Of a DNA stretch of 64,000 nucleotides, positions 50,736 through 59,764 are shown one piece after another (positions within the stretch are counted from its first letter, which is position 1; every line of letters begins with the position of its first letter). Both the position numbers and the translations under genes were made by a program. The stretch lies in the NCBI GenBank assembly GCA_028383305.1, contig JAOEVD010000008.1, positions 28,753 through 92,752 on the forward strand, read 5' to 3'. Source of the stretch: Candidatus Puniceispirillum sp. Lineage in GTDB: Bacteria > Pseudomonadota > Alphaproteobacteria > Puniceispirillales > Puniceispirillaceae. The notes beneath the pieces were generated by a model that was not told where the DNA came from, did not search any database, and was given only the letters and a program-made list of their open reading frames with translations.

Positions 50736-51660
50736 ATGGCATCCATTAGACACCGAAATGGACGTTTTCAAGCACAGGTCAGAATGCTTGGTAAAACAAA
50801 ATCTGCAACCTTCCTATCACGCGCTGACGCTAATAAATGGGCGACACTAATTGAGGCCGACCTCATCGGCAGCGAAGATACAAGACTTATGTATAAGCCC
50901 GATTGTGTTGCTGAAATATTACAGCGCTATCTCAATGGCGGATCACGCCAGAATCAGGGTCATGAGGTTGAAAAATACATAATTGGACTAATGCTGAGAG
51001 AAAGCTGGGTTCTAATGCCAATTCAGCGCCTTTCTGCCTCACATATCGCGGAATACAAAGACCGCCGGCTTCGCAGCATTAAACCTTCGAGTTTTAACCG
51101 CCAGTTCAGTGTGCTCAAAGTTGCCTGTGCCGTTGCCAGGGATGAATGACTTTGGGAGTTTGATGACAGGTTCCTGAAAATCCGCCGCGCACGCGTCAAT
51201 GCTGTAAAAATCCCTCGTAGAATTAGCAATGATGAGTTCATCAGGCTAATCGAGGCGTGTGCTCAGTGTAAAACAGCAAAAATGCGCCACTTGATAACCC
51301 TTGCACGCGAAACAGGTATGAGGAGGGGGGAACTTTGCTCGCTCGATAAGCGCTCAGTTTGTTTTGATAGAGGAATAATAAACATCGAAGCCACCAAGAC
51401 TGGCTTTCCAAGGGTCGTTCCCATGACAGCTGATGCAAAAGCTGCCGCTATGGCGCTAGCTCAGCTCAGTTCCAGCAAAGGTTTGCTGGATATGACGCCA
51501 AATGCCGTAAGGATGAGCTTTGAGAGGTGCCGGGCGCGTGCAGGGCTCAATCGCATCAGGTTTCATGACTTCAGGCACGAAGCATTAAATTCTTTCATTA
51601 GGGGTAAAAACATTGAGTTTTACCCCTAATTAGCGACACTAGGACATCAATGCTGTTTCC
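50736..51660 (+). pseudogene. tyrosine recombinase (phage-type integrase), disrupted
   Basis: The N-terminal SAM-like arm (MASIRHRNGRFQAQVRMLGK) and the catalytic domain are in one frame, interrupted by TGA at 51147-51149, where a Trp codon would continue the protein. The catalytic Arg is in ARETGMRRGEL and the His-x-x-Arg in HDFRHEA. A second stop (TAA at about 51627) precedes LATLGHQ, which looks like the normal GH box, after which the catalytic Tyr region is lost. A strong CAGGAGG lies upstream of ATG. So this is a dead integrase next to its tRNA target. Confidence 0.85.
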
Positions 51661-51676
51661 GTGGGAGCAAAATCGT

Positions 51677-52202
51677 ATGAAATTTGTTTTATTTCTGATG
51701 AGTGCATTTTTGATAGTTGGTCAATCAAGCGCTTTTGCCAAAACCTGTCGATGTAAGCTGGTTTTTTATTGGTGAACCTGTTTTTAATTTTGGCGGGTTT
51801 TTTGTTGATGGAAGCGAGCCAACAATTTACCGGCTGCCATCGGTAATGTTTCTAGTTTGGGCCTCGATAATGCTCTGTCGTTATCTGAGAGATAACAGGG
51901 CATTCTACCAAGCATTTTTTGCGGCCATCCTTCTCGGTGGTGTAGGTGGATTAACCCTTGATATTTTAGCTTATGGAAGCATTTGTGATTGGCTTGGGTT
52001 TAAGGTTCTGGGAGCTTCAATTTATTCCATGACCAATATTTCTGATTTAATGATTTTAGTTTCTGCCCCCTTTGTTGCGATTATTTGCCCAAAAGGTCTA
52101 ATAAAGCGCTCACTATCTTTCTGTTTTGCGATGGCTGTGATTGGTTCAAATACGTACTATCATGTATTTGCCCTATATGAATTTCTTTCGCCTGTCGCTT
52201 AA
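51677..52202 (+). pseudogene. signal peptidase II (LspA)-like protein with a broken reading frame
   Basis: An ATG at 51677, with GGGAG upstream, opens a frame whose first helix MKFVLFLMSAFLIVGQSS looks like the first helix of LspA, but it stops at 51776. A second frame, open from 51717 to 52202, continues the protein. Its AILLGGVGGLTLDILAYGS followed by ICDW and, later, TNISD aligns with the LspA block that holds the two catalytic aspartates, both kept here, while the GN and DR of the usual motif are not. One frame shift between 51720 and 51775 would join the two halves. LspA similarity is moderate; a different membrane protein is possible. Confidence 0.5.
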
Positions 52203-52353
52203 GACAAACGGGCACTGGTAACGTTAAGGCCCCAAAATCAGAAACAGCGATTTAAGAGCCATACAGCAGCTCTGGCCAAGCAGGCTACTGGATATATAGC
52301 CGGCACAGCCTTCACTTAGATAGTGGGCCAGGTATAGGATGTGGCCCCAGAAA

Positions 52354-52371
52354 TCCACTGTTATAGCAATG
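52354..52371 (-). repeat. 18-bp near-palindromic motif, copy 1
   Basis: On the minus strand TCATTGCTATAACAGTGG, a member of the CCATTGCTATAACAGTGG family. It lies 5 to 22 bases past the stop of the homocysteine methyltransferase-like gene. Confidence 0.7.
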
Positions 52372-52375
52372 ACGA

Positions 52376-53341
52376 CTATACAGATTTGAGTTCACTAAGA
52401 GCAGTCGTGTGTTCTGGTCCAAGACCACAGCATCCACCAAATATGGAGCATCCACTTTTCTGCCAGCCTGTAGCGTATTCCAGCAGCACCTGAGGTTCAA
52501 TTATGTCTTCGAATTGCCAATTAGGCGCCACAAAATATCCACTGTCAGGGTAAGCCATCAACATACCTGAAAAATTACTCTTTATTACAACTAATGCGGC
52601 CTCAATTGCGTCAACTGAAGTGTGCATTATACCGATTGCATCGAAATCATATTGGCAAGCTTGAATCACAATGTCCTCAAACGAGACAGAAGTATCGTGC
52701 CAAGAGGTCAATGGAGCCGTCGGGATTTCTCTTTTTGCTGATAACCCACACCAGATTGGCAGACTTGATTTGTTTGCACACTGAAAGAGGGGAGCCATTC
52801 GCGCTGGAATTGACATCATCTCAAGCAGAATTAGGTCAACCCCTTCGTTCTCAAAAATTGATATCATCTCGCTGTAACAATCTGATAGCTCTCCGGGTGA
52901 AATATCAGGTTGTTGCTTCGCGCCCTCAACCCCATCAGTAAATGGAAGCACGTGAGATATGGAGCCGGCAACAGACACATTCGCTCTGGTTTTCTGCCTT
53001 GCTTCAATTGCAGCGGAAATATTTAACCGATTAATCTGTTGAACTTCATTACCAAGTCCTGCTGGTCCGAGCATAAGGCGAGAACTTGCATAGCTATTCA
53101 CAGTGATGATGTCAGCTCCAGCCTCAATATAGGCAATGTGGGTCTCAACTAGTTTCTCATAATCATCAATAGCGACGCACCCCGACCATTGCCCGTTGCG
53201 CATTTTGGCTCCTCTGCGCTCAAGCTCGGTTGATACCCCGCTGTCTAGGATTATTGGTATCAGTTGTTCTCGCTTTTTAATCAATTCTGCGTAGAAGTAT
53301 GCCATTTTTCTAATCTGCCTGATTTTTGGAGCTAGCCGCAT
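52376..53341 (-). CDS. homocysteine S-methyltransferase-family protein with altered zinc site
   Basis: A TIM-barrel methyltransferase of about 320 residues in the Pfam S-methyl_trans group, beginning LDSGVSTELERRG. Family members hold zinc with Cys from a GVNC segment and a later Cys-Cys. Here the later pair is kept (GGCCGLGPEH, Cys304-Cys305), but the first is IGIMHTS, so Asn-Cys became Met-His240. His could still bind metal, so activity may persist with changed chemistry. The methyl donor is unknown. ATG 53341 or 53305 could start; neither has a good ribosome site. Hairpin repeat A lies about 95 bases upstream. Confidence 0.78.
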   Translation of the reverse strand: MRLAPKIRQIRKMAYFYAELIKKREQLIPIILDSGVSTELERRGAKMRNGQWSGCVAIDDYEKLVETHIAYIEAGADIITVNSYASSRLMLGPAGLGNEVQQINRLNISAAIEARQKTRANVSVAGSISHVLPFTDGVEGAKQQPDISPGELSDCYSEMISIFENEGVDLILLEMMSIPARMAPLFQCANKSSLPIWCGLSAKREIPTAPLTSWHDTSVSFEDIVIQACQYDFDAIGIMHTSVDAIEAALVVIKSNFSGMLMAYPDSGYFVAPNWQFEDIIEPQVLLEYATGWQKSGCSIFGGCCGLGPEHTTALSELKSV

Positions 53342-53434
53342 TTTCAGTCACTTCGCTATGGCGCTTCTTGCGAACAAAGCAGCTCGGTGATGAGGTGGAT
53401 TTTGAGCCCACCAAAGGGACATTGATACCGTGCC

Positions 53435-53497
53435 ACAAAACAAGACCAGCGCAAAGGCTAGCGGTAAGTGACACCCCCACTGCTATAGCAATGGCAT
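53435..53497 (-). repeat. island leader element, copy A (hairpin plus 18-bp motif)
   Basis: Minus-strand order: the 18-bp motif CCATTGCTATAGCAGTGG (53477-53494), then the hairpin CTAGC-CTTTGC-GCTGG (53447-53462) followed by T-rich TCTTGTTTTGTGGCA. It lies between the alpha/beta hydrolase stop and the methyltransferase start. Confidence 0.75.
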
Positions 53498-53527
53498 CCT
53501 GACATTTATCTCCGCGTATACATTATC

Positions 53528-54460
53528 TTATGTTTTCGTTGTAACAGCATTTACGCCAAAACTTGTTTCTGGCTCTTTGACTGGGCGAGTTGGCAAACCG
53601 TAATGCCTTGACCTTTCAAAAATTGGCAGTCCAGAAGCCAGCATAGAATTTAGAAACCAGACCATGGCATTCGTCACATCTCTTGGTCTTTCTCTTGTGA
53701 CGAAATGCCCGGAATCAATTACTAATATTGCCTGAAGCCCAGGTAAATGTTCCTCCATGCCGTGACAGTATTCTATTGGTTGCCGGGGGTCGTGTTCACC
53801 ATGAATGTAAAGAATAGGCATTGTAAATTTGGATAAATCTATTGGCTTACTTTTACGAATATCCCGAAAATACCGAGACACAGCATCGCCAGTTCCAGGT
53901 TCGGAAAATTCTTCAATAATCTCATCTATTTCTTGCTCTTGAGGAAAAAGTTCTGGCTTACATGAGCTTTCAAACCAAACTCTCACATAAGCCTCCGCAC
54001 GATTCATTAACTTTGCGGCCTCCTGGTGGTTTTCAGCATTCCACTGGTGGTGTAAAGAGTTCCGTGGGTCATACGTGTGGAGCGACAAGCAACATCTGAT
54101 GTAACGTTTAACCCGGTGCGATGCTTGGCTAATGATATTATCTGATATGGCTACACCCCAGTCGTGTCCCGCTAGGTGGAAATTATCCACGCCAATCTCA
54201 TCTAATAAAGAAAGCACTTCTCCTGCGACGTGGGTCATGGAGTAGTCACCATCCTTCTTTCCAGATTTCCCATAACCTTTAAGGTCTGGTGCGATTACGC
54301 GAAATTGCCTTGCCAAACTTGGGATTTGGTGTTTCCAGCACTGCCAACTTTCTGGAATTCCATGGAGCAACACAATTGGAGTTCCGGCGCCCTGTTCTAC
54401 CCAGTGCCATTCCTGTCCAGAGATTTTTGTGAAGTGATGTTTTAGGTCCGTCTTTACCAT
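53528..54460 (-). CDS. alpha/beta hydrolase of the epoxide hydrolase/dehalogenase type
   Basis: A 310-residue soluble hydrolase. The nucleophile is Asp100 in LAGHDWG, an aspartate elbow used by epoxide hydrolases, haloalkane and fluoroacetate dehalogenases, with the oxyanion HGIPESW near residue 33, an acid in GEHDPRQP and the base His in DSGHFVTRERP. The residues that separate epoxide hydrolases from dehalogenases cannot be judged by eye. ATG 54460 has only a weak ribosome site. Leader element B lies 62 bases upstream. Confidence 0.8.
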   Translation of the reverse strand: MVKTDLKHHFTKISGQEWHWVEQGAGTPIVLLHGIPESWQCWKHQIPSLARQFRVIAPDLKGYGKSGKKDGDYSMTHVAGEVLSLLDEIGVDNFHLAGHDWGVAISDNIISQASHRVKRYIRCCLSLHTYDPRNSLHHQWNAENHQEAAKLMNRAEAYVRVWFESSCKPELFPQEQEIDEIIEEFSEPGTGDAVSRYFRDIRKSKPIDLSKFTMPILYIHGEHDPRQPIEYCHGMEEHLPGLQAILVIDSGHFVTRERPRDVTNAMVWFLNSMLASGLPIFERSRHYGLPTRPVKEPETSFGVNAVTTKT

Positions 54461-54521
54461 CAGCGCTAATCCAAATTCATTTACTATATAATTTTTGAGC
54501 CAAAAGCTTCCTTTAACCTTG

Positions 54522-54585
54522 ACACAAAATAAGCCCAGCGCAAAGACTGGAGAATCTGCTGCCTCCTTTATAGCGATGGCGCCCC
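54522..54585 (-). repeat. island leader element, copy B (hairpin plus 18-bp motif)
   Basis: Minus strand: GCGCCATCGCTATAAAGGAG (a divergent 18-bp motif, 54563-54583), then hairpin CCAGT-CTTTGC-GCTGG (54535-54550) and GCTTATTTTGTGTCA. It lies upstream of the alpha/beta hydrolase start. Confidence 0.7.
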
Positions 54586-54724
54586 TTCAGCTATTTTTAG
54601 TGCGTTATGAAAATCCAGTCGGTTACATGCCTTAAAAAGTGATTTTTGCTATGCGATGTTGCTAAACAATCAATAAAAGTTAATAAAATATCACGAACCC
54701 AGCTCTGTGAAACAAAGGTATTAA

Positions 54725-54988
54725 ATGGTTAGGCTAATACTAATTGCCACTGCAGTTTTTCTTGCTCTTTATCTTTTGTCTCGACGCTTCAATGCCAGCC
54801 CAAAAAGCAATGAAGCCAAGGACGACGTTGTTGGCCCACGTTCAGGTGGTTTCTTGATTACATTTATCACAGCGGTTGCAATTTTGTCGGTTATATTCAT
54901 CTTGTCGCGGTTGGGCGTCAGTTTGGGTGGGTTGCTTCAAAAAGCTCTCGCTTTCTTTCCTGTCATACTTGCGCATTTACCTTTCTAG
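54725..54988 (+). CDS. small two-helix membrane protein
   Basis: An 87-residue protein with a hydrophobic segment at residues 3-19 and two more between 43 and 85, joined by a basic and polar loop (RRFNASPKSNEAKDD). I recognise no family. AAAGG precedes the ATG. It diverges from the alpha/beta hydrolase and is followed 93 bases later by the HDAC-like gene on the same strand. Confidence 0.6.
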   Translation: MVRLILIATAVFLALYLLSRRFNASPKSNEAKDDVVGPRSGGFLITFITAVAILSVIFILSRLGVSLGGLLQKALAFFPVILAHLPF

Positions 54989-55034
54989 GATTGGGTCATC
55001 CCCTAATAAAGGCCGCAGGCCAGTCAAGTAATAA

Positions 55035-55055
55035 AAGACCAGGCAAATGGTCGAA
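55035..55055 (-). repeat. possible divergent hairpin copy
   Basis: Minus strand GACCA-TTTGCC-TGGTC followed by TTTTATTA, similar in shape to the island leader hairpins but with a different loop and no minus-strand gene downstream. It is included only as a weak candidate. Confidence 0.3.
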
Positions 55056-55081
55056 TTGAAGCGTTGGGACTGTTCTGATAA

Positions 55082-56002
55082 ATGAGAAATATTAGATATC
55101 CAATTATCTACCATCCATCATATGACATACCGCTGCCTGAGAACCATCGCTTTCCCGGGACAAAGTATAGCGCACTGATTAAAGAGCTGGAGACTACAGG
55201 GATAATAGAAAATTATTTGAAATATGTGCCGAAGCCAGCCACCGCAAAGTATCTATCCATTGCACATGACCCACTTTATATTCAAGCCATTGAAACAGGT
55301 AACCTGTCAAAACAGGAGCAAACAAAATTAGGTTTGCCATGGAGTAAAACACTCGTCCAGCGTTCTTTTTTGGCGCCAAATGGCACTTTGCTGGCTGCAC
55401 AACTAGCACTTCAAACCGGGATAGCCTGTCATGCTGCTGGGGGAACACACCATGCCCATTGGGATTTTGGTGCGGGTTTTTGCGTATTTAATGACCTTGC
55501 TTATGCAGCCCGTGCATTGATTGCTATGAAATTGGCAAAAAGAATTTTAATTTTGGATTGTGATGTACACCAGGGAGATGGAACTGCAAGTATACTCTCA
55601 AATGACAGGGACATTTTCACCTGCTCAATCCATTGCGCTGAGAACTACCCCCCGAAGAAAGCCAAGAGTAAGTTAGACTTTCCAATCTTAAGAGGCTCTG
55701 ACGATGAGGAATATCTGTCCGTGCTCGCTCAATGCCTCATCGAAATGGACCGCATTAATTTTGCGCCTGATTTGGTACTTTATGATGCTGCAGTCGACGT
55801 TCACAACAATGATAAGCTTGGCCTTTTAAAAATGACTTCAGTCGGTATTTATCAAAGAGATAAAGTTGTCTTGTCTCATTTCAAGAACCAGCAGGTTCCA
55901 ATCGCCACCACGATTGGAGGTGGTTATGGAGAAACGCACAAAGAGGTGGCACAGCGTCATAGTATCATTTTCGCCGCTGTGCAGTCAGTTTTTCAAAACT
56001 AA
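55082..56002 (+). CDS. histone deacetylase-family (AcuC/acetylpolyamine amidohydrolase-like) protein
   Basis: A 306-residue zinc-dependent deacetylase. The active-site His pair is GGTHHAHWD (His123, His124), the metal ligands are in LDCDVHQGDGTAS (Asp161, His163), and YDAAVDVHNNDKLGLL supplies the last Asp and the loop that is usually DAGVDPH-DRLG. Bacterial members act on acetylpolyamines, acetoin-related or small acetyl-amides; substrate unknown. The ATG at 55082 has a weak ribosome site. Confidence 0.85.
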   Translation: MRNIRYPIIYHPSYDIPLPENHRFPGTKYSALIKELETTGIIENYLKYVPKPATAKYLSIAHDPLYIQAIETGNLSKQEQTKLGLPWSKTLVQRSFLAPNGTLLAAQLALQTGIACHAAGGTHHAHWDFGAGFCVFNDLAYAARALIAMKLAKRILILDCDVHQGDGTASILSNDRDIFTCSIHCAENYPPKKAKSKLDFPILRGSDDEEYLSVLAQCLIEMDRINFAPDLVLYDAAVDVHNNDKLGLLKMTSVGIYQRDKVVLSHFKNQQVPIATTIGGGYGETHKEVAQRHSIIFAAVQSVFQN

Positions 56003-56085
56003 TTATCTGATGTTAGTTTGGCTATTAAAGGCGCCACTTGCCGCCTCAGAGGTGATGATAACAAACCAATTAGTTAGGCCAGACA

Positions 56086-57087
56086 TTAACCGTCATAATG
56101 TAGCCCACCACTCACTCGGTGCCAAAGCCTGAATAGATGACGCTTTTTAGATGGTTCGTCATGGTCAATAAAATCAGTACGAAAATGCCCCAGCTCATGG
56201 TTATTGAGATATTGCACATCTCCTCGTGACAGGGGAGCTTCAATCCAGAGGTCACTTGAAGCTGTGACCTCATCAATAGAATCGAGTGCATTTTTCAGCA
56301 GGGAGTCCATTTCAAATCCGCCTACCTGGTAGCCTTTTCTTACCAGAGAACTGTTTGCACGGCAGCGCAATTTACCGTCCTGCCATGTAAACATTGGTGC
56401 AAAAGATGTTTTTTCAGCGCCAGGTTTGTGCTCTGCCTGACGGTCAAAGTGAACCGGCTGGTAAAGTCGTTTTAGTTCTTTTGGGAATTTAGCCTCCATC
56501 CGCTCGTGAACAGTGTACAGGCTACAAAAACGGCTGAGGCCCCCCTCCTTTGCTGGATATTTGCACAACAGGCCAACATAATCAGGAACAGTGACGCCAA
56601 ACGCGTTGTCTGTATGAAAAACTAACTCAACGTTTGTTGCGGAGCCTCGCACGCCATAACCGAACTTTTTACCAGTATCGGTAACGTCATAAATCATGGT
56701 GCCATCCCATTTCTGGGCAACGTTTTGTCCTATCAACTGGCCAAGTGTCCAATAAATGTCAACCATTTGGTCTATATCAAACTTGTCTAGGGGGAACTTG
56801 TCGACAACTGCAAACCCAAGACCATTGTCACAGATATGTTTTGCTTTCCTGTAGGCAGCACTCAAGCACGGTATTTCGAACTGTTGAGGGTTCCTGAGGA
56901 GTGTTGGCAATGGCTTTGAACGCATTTCATCTGCCATTGTCGCAATCTCTTTGAATGCGCCGTCCGAGAGTTTCACTGTCCAGTCATCTCTTTTCAAGTT
57001 CGACGCTAACCAGCCTCTGCCGGCCGCCGTTGGAATGTTTTCCAATTCGTTAAAAGTTTCAGAGCTGAGGTCCATCACGCCGTCCAT
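56086..57087 (-). CDS. TauD/TfdA-family Fe(II)/2-oxoglutarate dioxygenase
   Basis: A 333-residue non-heme iron oxygenase. The facial triad starts at FHTDNAFG (His158, Asp160), the distal His is in the NNHELGHFRTD region (about 297-301), and the 2-oxoglutarate anchor is the RHLFRLW segment near 316-322. The substrate is unknown; members act on sulfonates, carnitine-like compounds and others. GGAGGA before ATG is excellent. Leader element C is about 60 bases upstream. Confidence 0.85.
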   Translation of the reverse strand: MDGVMDLSSETFNELENIPTAAGRGWLASNLKRDDWTVKLSDGAFKEIATMADEMRSKPLPTLLRNPQQFEIPCLSAAYRKAKHICDNGLGFAVVDKFPLDKFDIDQMVDIYWTLGQLIGQNVAQKWDGTMIYDVTDTGKKFGYGVRGSATNVELVFHTDNAFGVTVPDYVGLLCKYPAKEGGLSRFCSLYTVHERMEAKFPKELKRLYQPVHFDRQAEHKPGAEKTSFAPMFTWQDGKLRCRANSSLVRKGYQVGGFEMDSLLKNALDSIDEVTASSDLWIEAPLSRGDVQYLNNHELGHFRTDFIDHDEPSKKRHLFRLWHRVSGGLHYDG

Positions 57088-57144
57088 TTAATCCTCCCAA
57101 AATATTTTTTTTATTTGTATCCCAACCAACAACTTGCAATACGT

Positions 57145-57190
57145 TGCCATACAAAAACTCCAGCGCAAAGGCTGTCATCATTTATGGGAC
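57145..57190 (-). repeat. island leader element, copy C
   Basis: Minus-strand hairpin ACAGC-CTTTGC-GCTGG (57159-57174, four pairs secure) followed by AGTTTTTGTATGGCA, about 75 bases before the dioxygenase start. Confidence 0.65.
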
Positions 57191-57278
57191 TTTCTTATCA
57201 AACAACTAACGCTATGTAAAAAATCATTCTGCTATTTGTTTTTTAGTTAAGAAAATAATTTTGATGTTAAAAAATCCT

Positions 57279-57307
57279 TTGTCCGGTGAATATTCATGAT
57301 GTAGGAT
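57279..57307 (+). promoter_or_regulatory. putative promoter for the DsrE-family gene
   Basis: TTGTCC (57279-57284) and TAGGAT (57302-57307) with a 17-base spacer, about 40 bases before the ATG at 57346. A TAAAAT a few bases later is an alternative -10. Confidence 0.35.
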
Positions 57308-57345
57308 AAAATATAGTAAAAATCACATATATCATGGAGGAATAA

Positions 57346-57800
57346 ATGCTTAAAAATTATTTCTTGCGTTAATTGCCTTCTTTAGCATTGGCTTAGCTGG
57401 AATTAGTGCCGAAGCAAGTGAACGGTATGGCAAACAAAAAGTTGCATACCATATTAACTATCCTGGTGGTGATGGGGATAAGAAATATCTTGGTGCAATG
57501 CGTAATATTCAGAATCACATCAATGCTGTTGGAGCCACAAATATGGAGATAAAAGTGGTTATTCATGGAAACGGCATAGGCTTGCTTCAAAGCGCAAAGT
57601 CAAATGTTAAACTTCAAAGCAATATCGCCAACCGAAAATCGCAAAATGTCGCATTCAGTGTTTGCGCTAACACGCTGAAAGGTAAAAAACTAAATCCTGG
57701 AAAGAACCTGTATGACGTTTTTGAGGAAGATATTGTTCCCAGCGGCGTCGCGGAGCTTAGTCACCTTCAGCAACAAGGGTTCACCTACATAAAACCATAA
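57346..57800 (+). pseudogene. exported DsrE-family protein with a single-base frameshift at an A run
   Basis: The ATG at 57346, with GGAGGA upstream, reads MLKN and stops after eight codons, but the next frame is open from there to 57800. One extra A in the AAAAA run at 57352-57356 would restore a protein starting MLKKLFLALIAFFSIG, a clean signal peptide, then the DsrE-like domain (KVAYHINYPGGDGDKKYLGA, VVIHGNGIGLLQ and a Cys in FSVCANTL), about 150 residues. Such proteins take part in sulfur or thiol transfer. It could be a true mutation, phase variation or a sequence error. Confidence 0.7.
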
Positions 57801-57872
57801 TACACATCGTTTGCAATGGGGAATGAGCCGTTACTCTAAGTTGCTCCAGTGCAAACCTAATAAAAAAACTAT

Positions 57873-57896
57873 GTAACTATTATAACAATGGAGCGC
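57873..57896 (-). repeat. 18-bp near-palindromic motif, copy 4
   Basis: Minus strand GCGCTCCATTGTTATAATAG, containing TGTTATAAT, which is also a perfect extended -10. Just beside it (57899-57922) a second inverted repeat CCCGCCAT/ATGGTGGG lies. It sits between two convergent genes. Confidence 0.6.
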
Positions 57897-58030
57897 CCCA
57901 CCATAATATTAGATGGCGGGCTTTCGAAGGCATTCTTACTGGCATGCAAGATGGAATAGCTACCAGCAAAAGATAGCACTTAGACAGAGGCCTTTTCAGA
58001 CCACCACCGAGGTGATTAGGGTGTGTAAAT

Positions 58031-59671
58031 TCAATCCTTAATTAGGGTTTGAGTCTTTGCCCAAGCATCATCCAGTGCGTTGAAGTCAGACCGGAACTGA
58101 ACGCCTCGGCTTTCAGTGCGCCGGGAAGCTGCTTCTATCATAAGATTCGCCAACCGTGCCATTTGCTTTAACTCGAAGACGTCTCTGTTTTGTTCGCCAA
58201 GGTCTTTAATTTCAAGCCACAATTTGGAGAGCTGTTTTTGGCCTTCGGTTAGGCTCAACTCATTTCTTATAATGCCTAAATTATTGCCCACAATATTTTT
58301 AACTCTGTCCATCAATGCTTTAATCTCAATATTGGTATTTAAGGCCTGACTTTCTCCTTCAATGAGGTTCAACGACCTATTCAGCTGCTCGGAGCTGAGA
58401 GCTTTTTGAGCCGCAAAACTCTGGCGCTGGCGCTGCGCATTCTCAGCATAACCAATAGCGTTTAATCCCGCAGTTCGACCCATAACAACACAAGCTGTCA
58501 GGCCATTGCCGCTCAGCCGACCTGCTCCGTGGATTCCAGTTGCATTCTCTCCAGCAGCAAAAACACCGGGTATTGAAGTTTGGGCGTTAGTGTCTATCAC
58601 AATGCCTGCCAAAACAGAGTGGGCTGCAGGTATGACCTCTATCATTTCGGTTTGGTAGTCGCAGCCAGCTTCAGTTAACTTATCCAGGGTTGTGGTGCCT
58701 TGACTGCCCTCAAATTCCTTCCACGCAACGTCCGAGAAATGAGTGCAATCTAGGTAAATTGGCCCTTTGTTATTGAAAATTTCTTGTTCAACCAATCGCA
58801 GAACTTCCGCGCGACCGATTTGTTCAGATTTCTTATTTGGGAAATGAAGCTCTAAGAGGTCTTCGCCAAGGCTGTTTATTAGCTTTCCGCCCCTTGATAG
58901 AAATGGAGCCATGCCTGCAATACGAAGTATTTTCGACTTAACGCGGTAGATCAGCGTAAATTCTACAAATTCCAGATTTTTGAGTGCTGCCCCGATATCA
59001 TAGCCAAGCATTATGCTGGTGCCGATATTACCTTCGTCACCACTTACAGTTGGGAAAAGACCTGTCGCACCCCCCGCAGCTAGAACAGCGGCGCCAGCAG
59101 CTATTGTAATCGTTTGGCGACCTTGAAGCGTCACTAAAAACTGATGCCCCTCGATTGGCTTGATGTCTCTTACAATTGTCCTATTTAAAAATATCACTCC
59201 TCGAGCTTTTGCTTGACGGAGCAAAGCTGACACAATCGCGTGACCACCTCCAATTGCTGAAACGGCTCTTGGGCAGGAGTTTCCCGGAGCGTTCAACTGA
59301 ATGTAGCCATTATCTTCTGCTCGGCTAAATTCAACGCCTAGGCATTCCAACCATCGGACTGCAGAGGTTGCCTGTTTGGTAACAAAATTTACAAGTTCAG
59401 GGTCACCAATGTGATAACCAACTTCAAGTGTGTCATGGGCGTGCTGGTTGGGAGTGTCCGGCACAGGGCGGGTTTCTAAATCACCGTGGCCAAAAGCTGC
59501 AGCCAAAATCCCAGCAGCCTTGGCCGAAGAGCCAGAATTTCCGGTAATACCCTTGTTGATTAGAAGGACAGTGGCTCCATTATCTGCCGCGCTGATTGCG
59601 GCAGAGAGTGCGGCAAGGCCACCGCCAACCACTAACACATCACAATAAAAATTAGATTTTTCAGAGTTCAA
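58031..59671 (-). CDS. FAD-dependent oxidoreductase of the fumarate reductase/L-aspartate oxidase family
   Basis: A 546-residue flavoprotein. The N-terminal Rossmann fold is DVLVVGGGLAALSAAISAA, SGSSAKAAGILAA follows, and the C-terminal FAD site is FAAGENATGIHGAGRLSGNG. A C-terminal helical domain, as in SdhA/NadB, completes it. The order and length match the succinate dehydrogenase/fumarate reductase flavoprotein group, but no iron-sulfur partner subunit lies nearby, so an oxidase or a stand-alone dehydrogenase is more likely. The start is TTG at 59671 with a poor ribosome site. Leader element D is 40 bases upstream. Confidence 0.8.
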   Translation of the reverse strand: MNSEKSNFYCDVLVVGGGLAALSAAISAADNGATVLLINKGITGNSGSSAKAAGILAAAFGHGDLETRPVPDTPNQHAHDTLEVGYHIGDPELVNFVTKQATSAVRWLECLGVEFSRAEDNGYIQLNAPGNSCPRAVSAIGGGHAIVSALLRQAKARGVIFLNRTIVRDIKPIEGHQFLVTLQGRQTITIAAGAAVLAAGGATGLFPTVSGDEGNIGTSIMLGYDIGAALKNLEFVEFTLIYRVKSKILRIAGMAPFLSRGGKLINSLGEDLLELHFPNKKSEQIGRAEVLRLVEQEIFNNKGPIYLDCTHFSDVAWKEFEGSQGTTTLDKLTEAGCDYQTEMIEVIPAAHSVLAGIVIDTNAQTSIPGVFAAGENATGIHGAGRLSGNGLTACVVMGRTAGLNAIGYAENAQRQRQSFAAQKALSSEQLNRSLNLIEGESQALNTNIEIKALMDRVKNIVGNNLGIIRNELSLTEGQKQLSKLWLEIKDLGEQNRDVFELKQMARLANLMIEAASRRTESRGVQFRSDFNALDDAWAKTQTLIKD

Positions 59672-59710
59672 TTAAGTATCTGCCAGCATTTGTCTCAAAA
59701 AAATCTGCTG

Positions 59711-59746
59711 TAAAGTAAAGCCAGCGCAAAGGCTGGCCTTACTTTA
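59711..59746 (-). repeat. island leader element, copy D (long hairpin)
   Basis: Minus strand: a 15-base-pair stem, 59732-59746 with 59711-59725, around the six-base loop CTTTGC, with one G-T pair that exists only on this strand. A T run (TTTTTTT) follows about ten bases later, so it could also end the GYD transcript. Confidence 0.75.
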
Positions 59747-59764
59747 ACAACGTTAGTTCATCAT

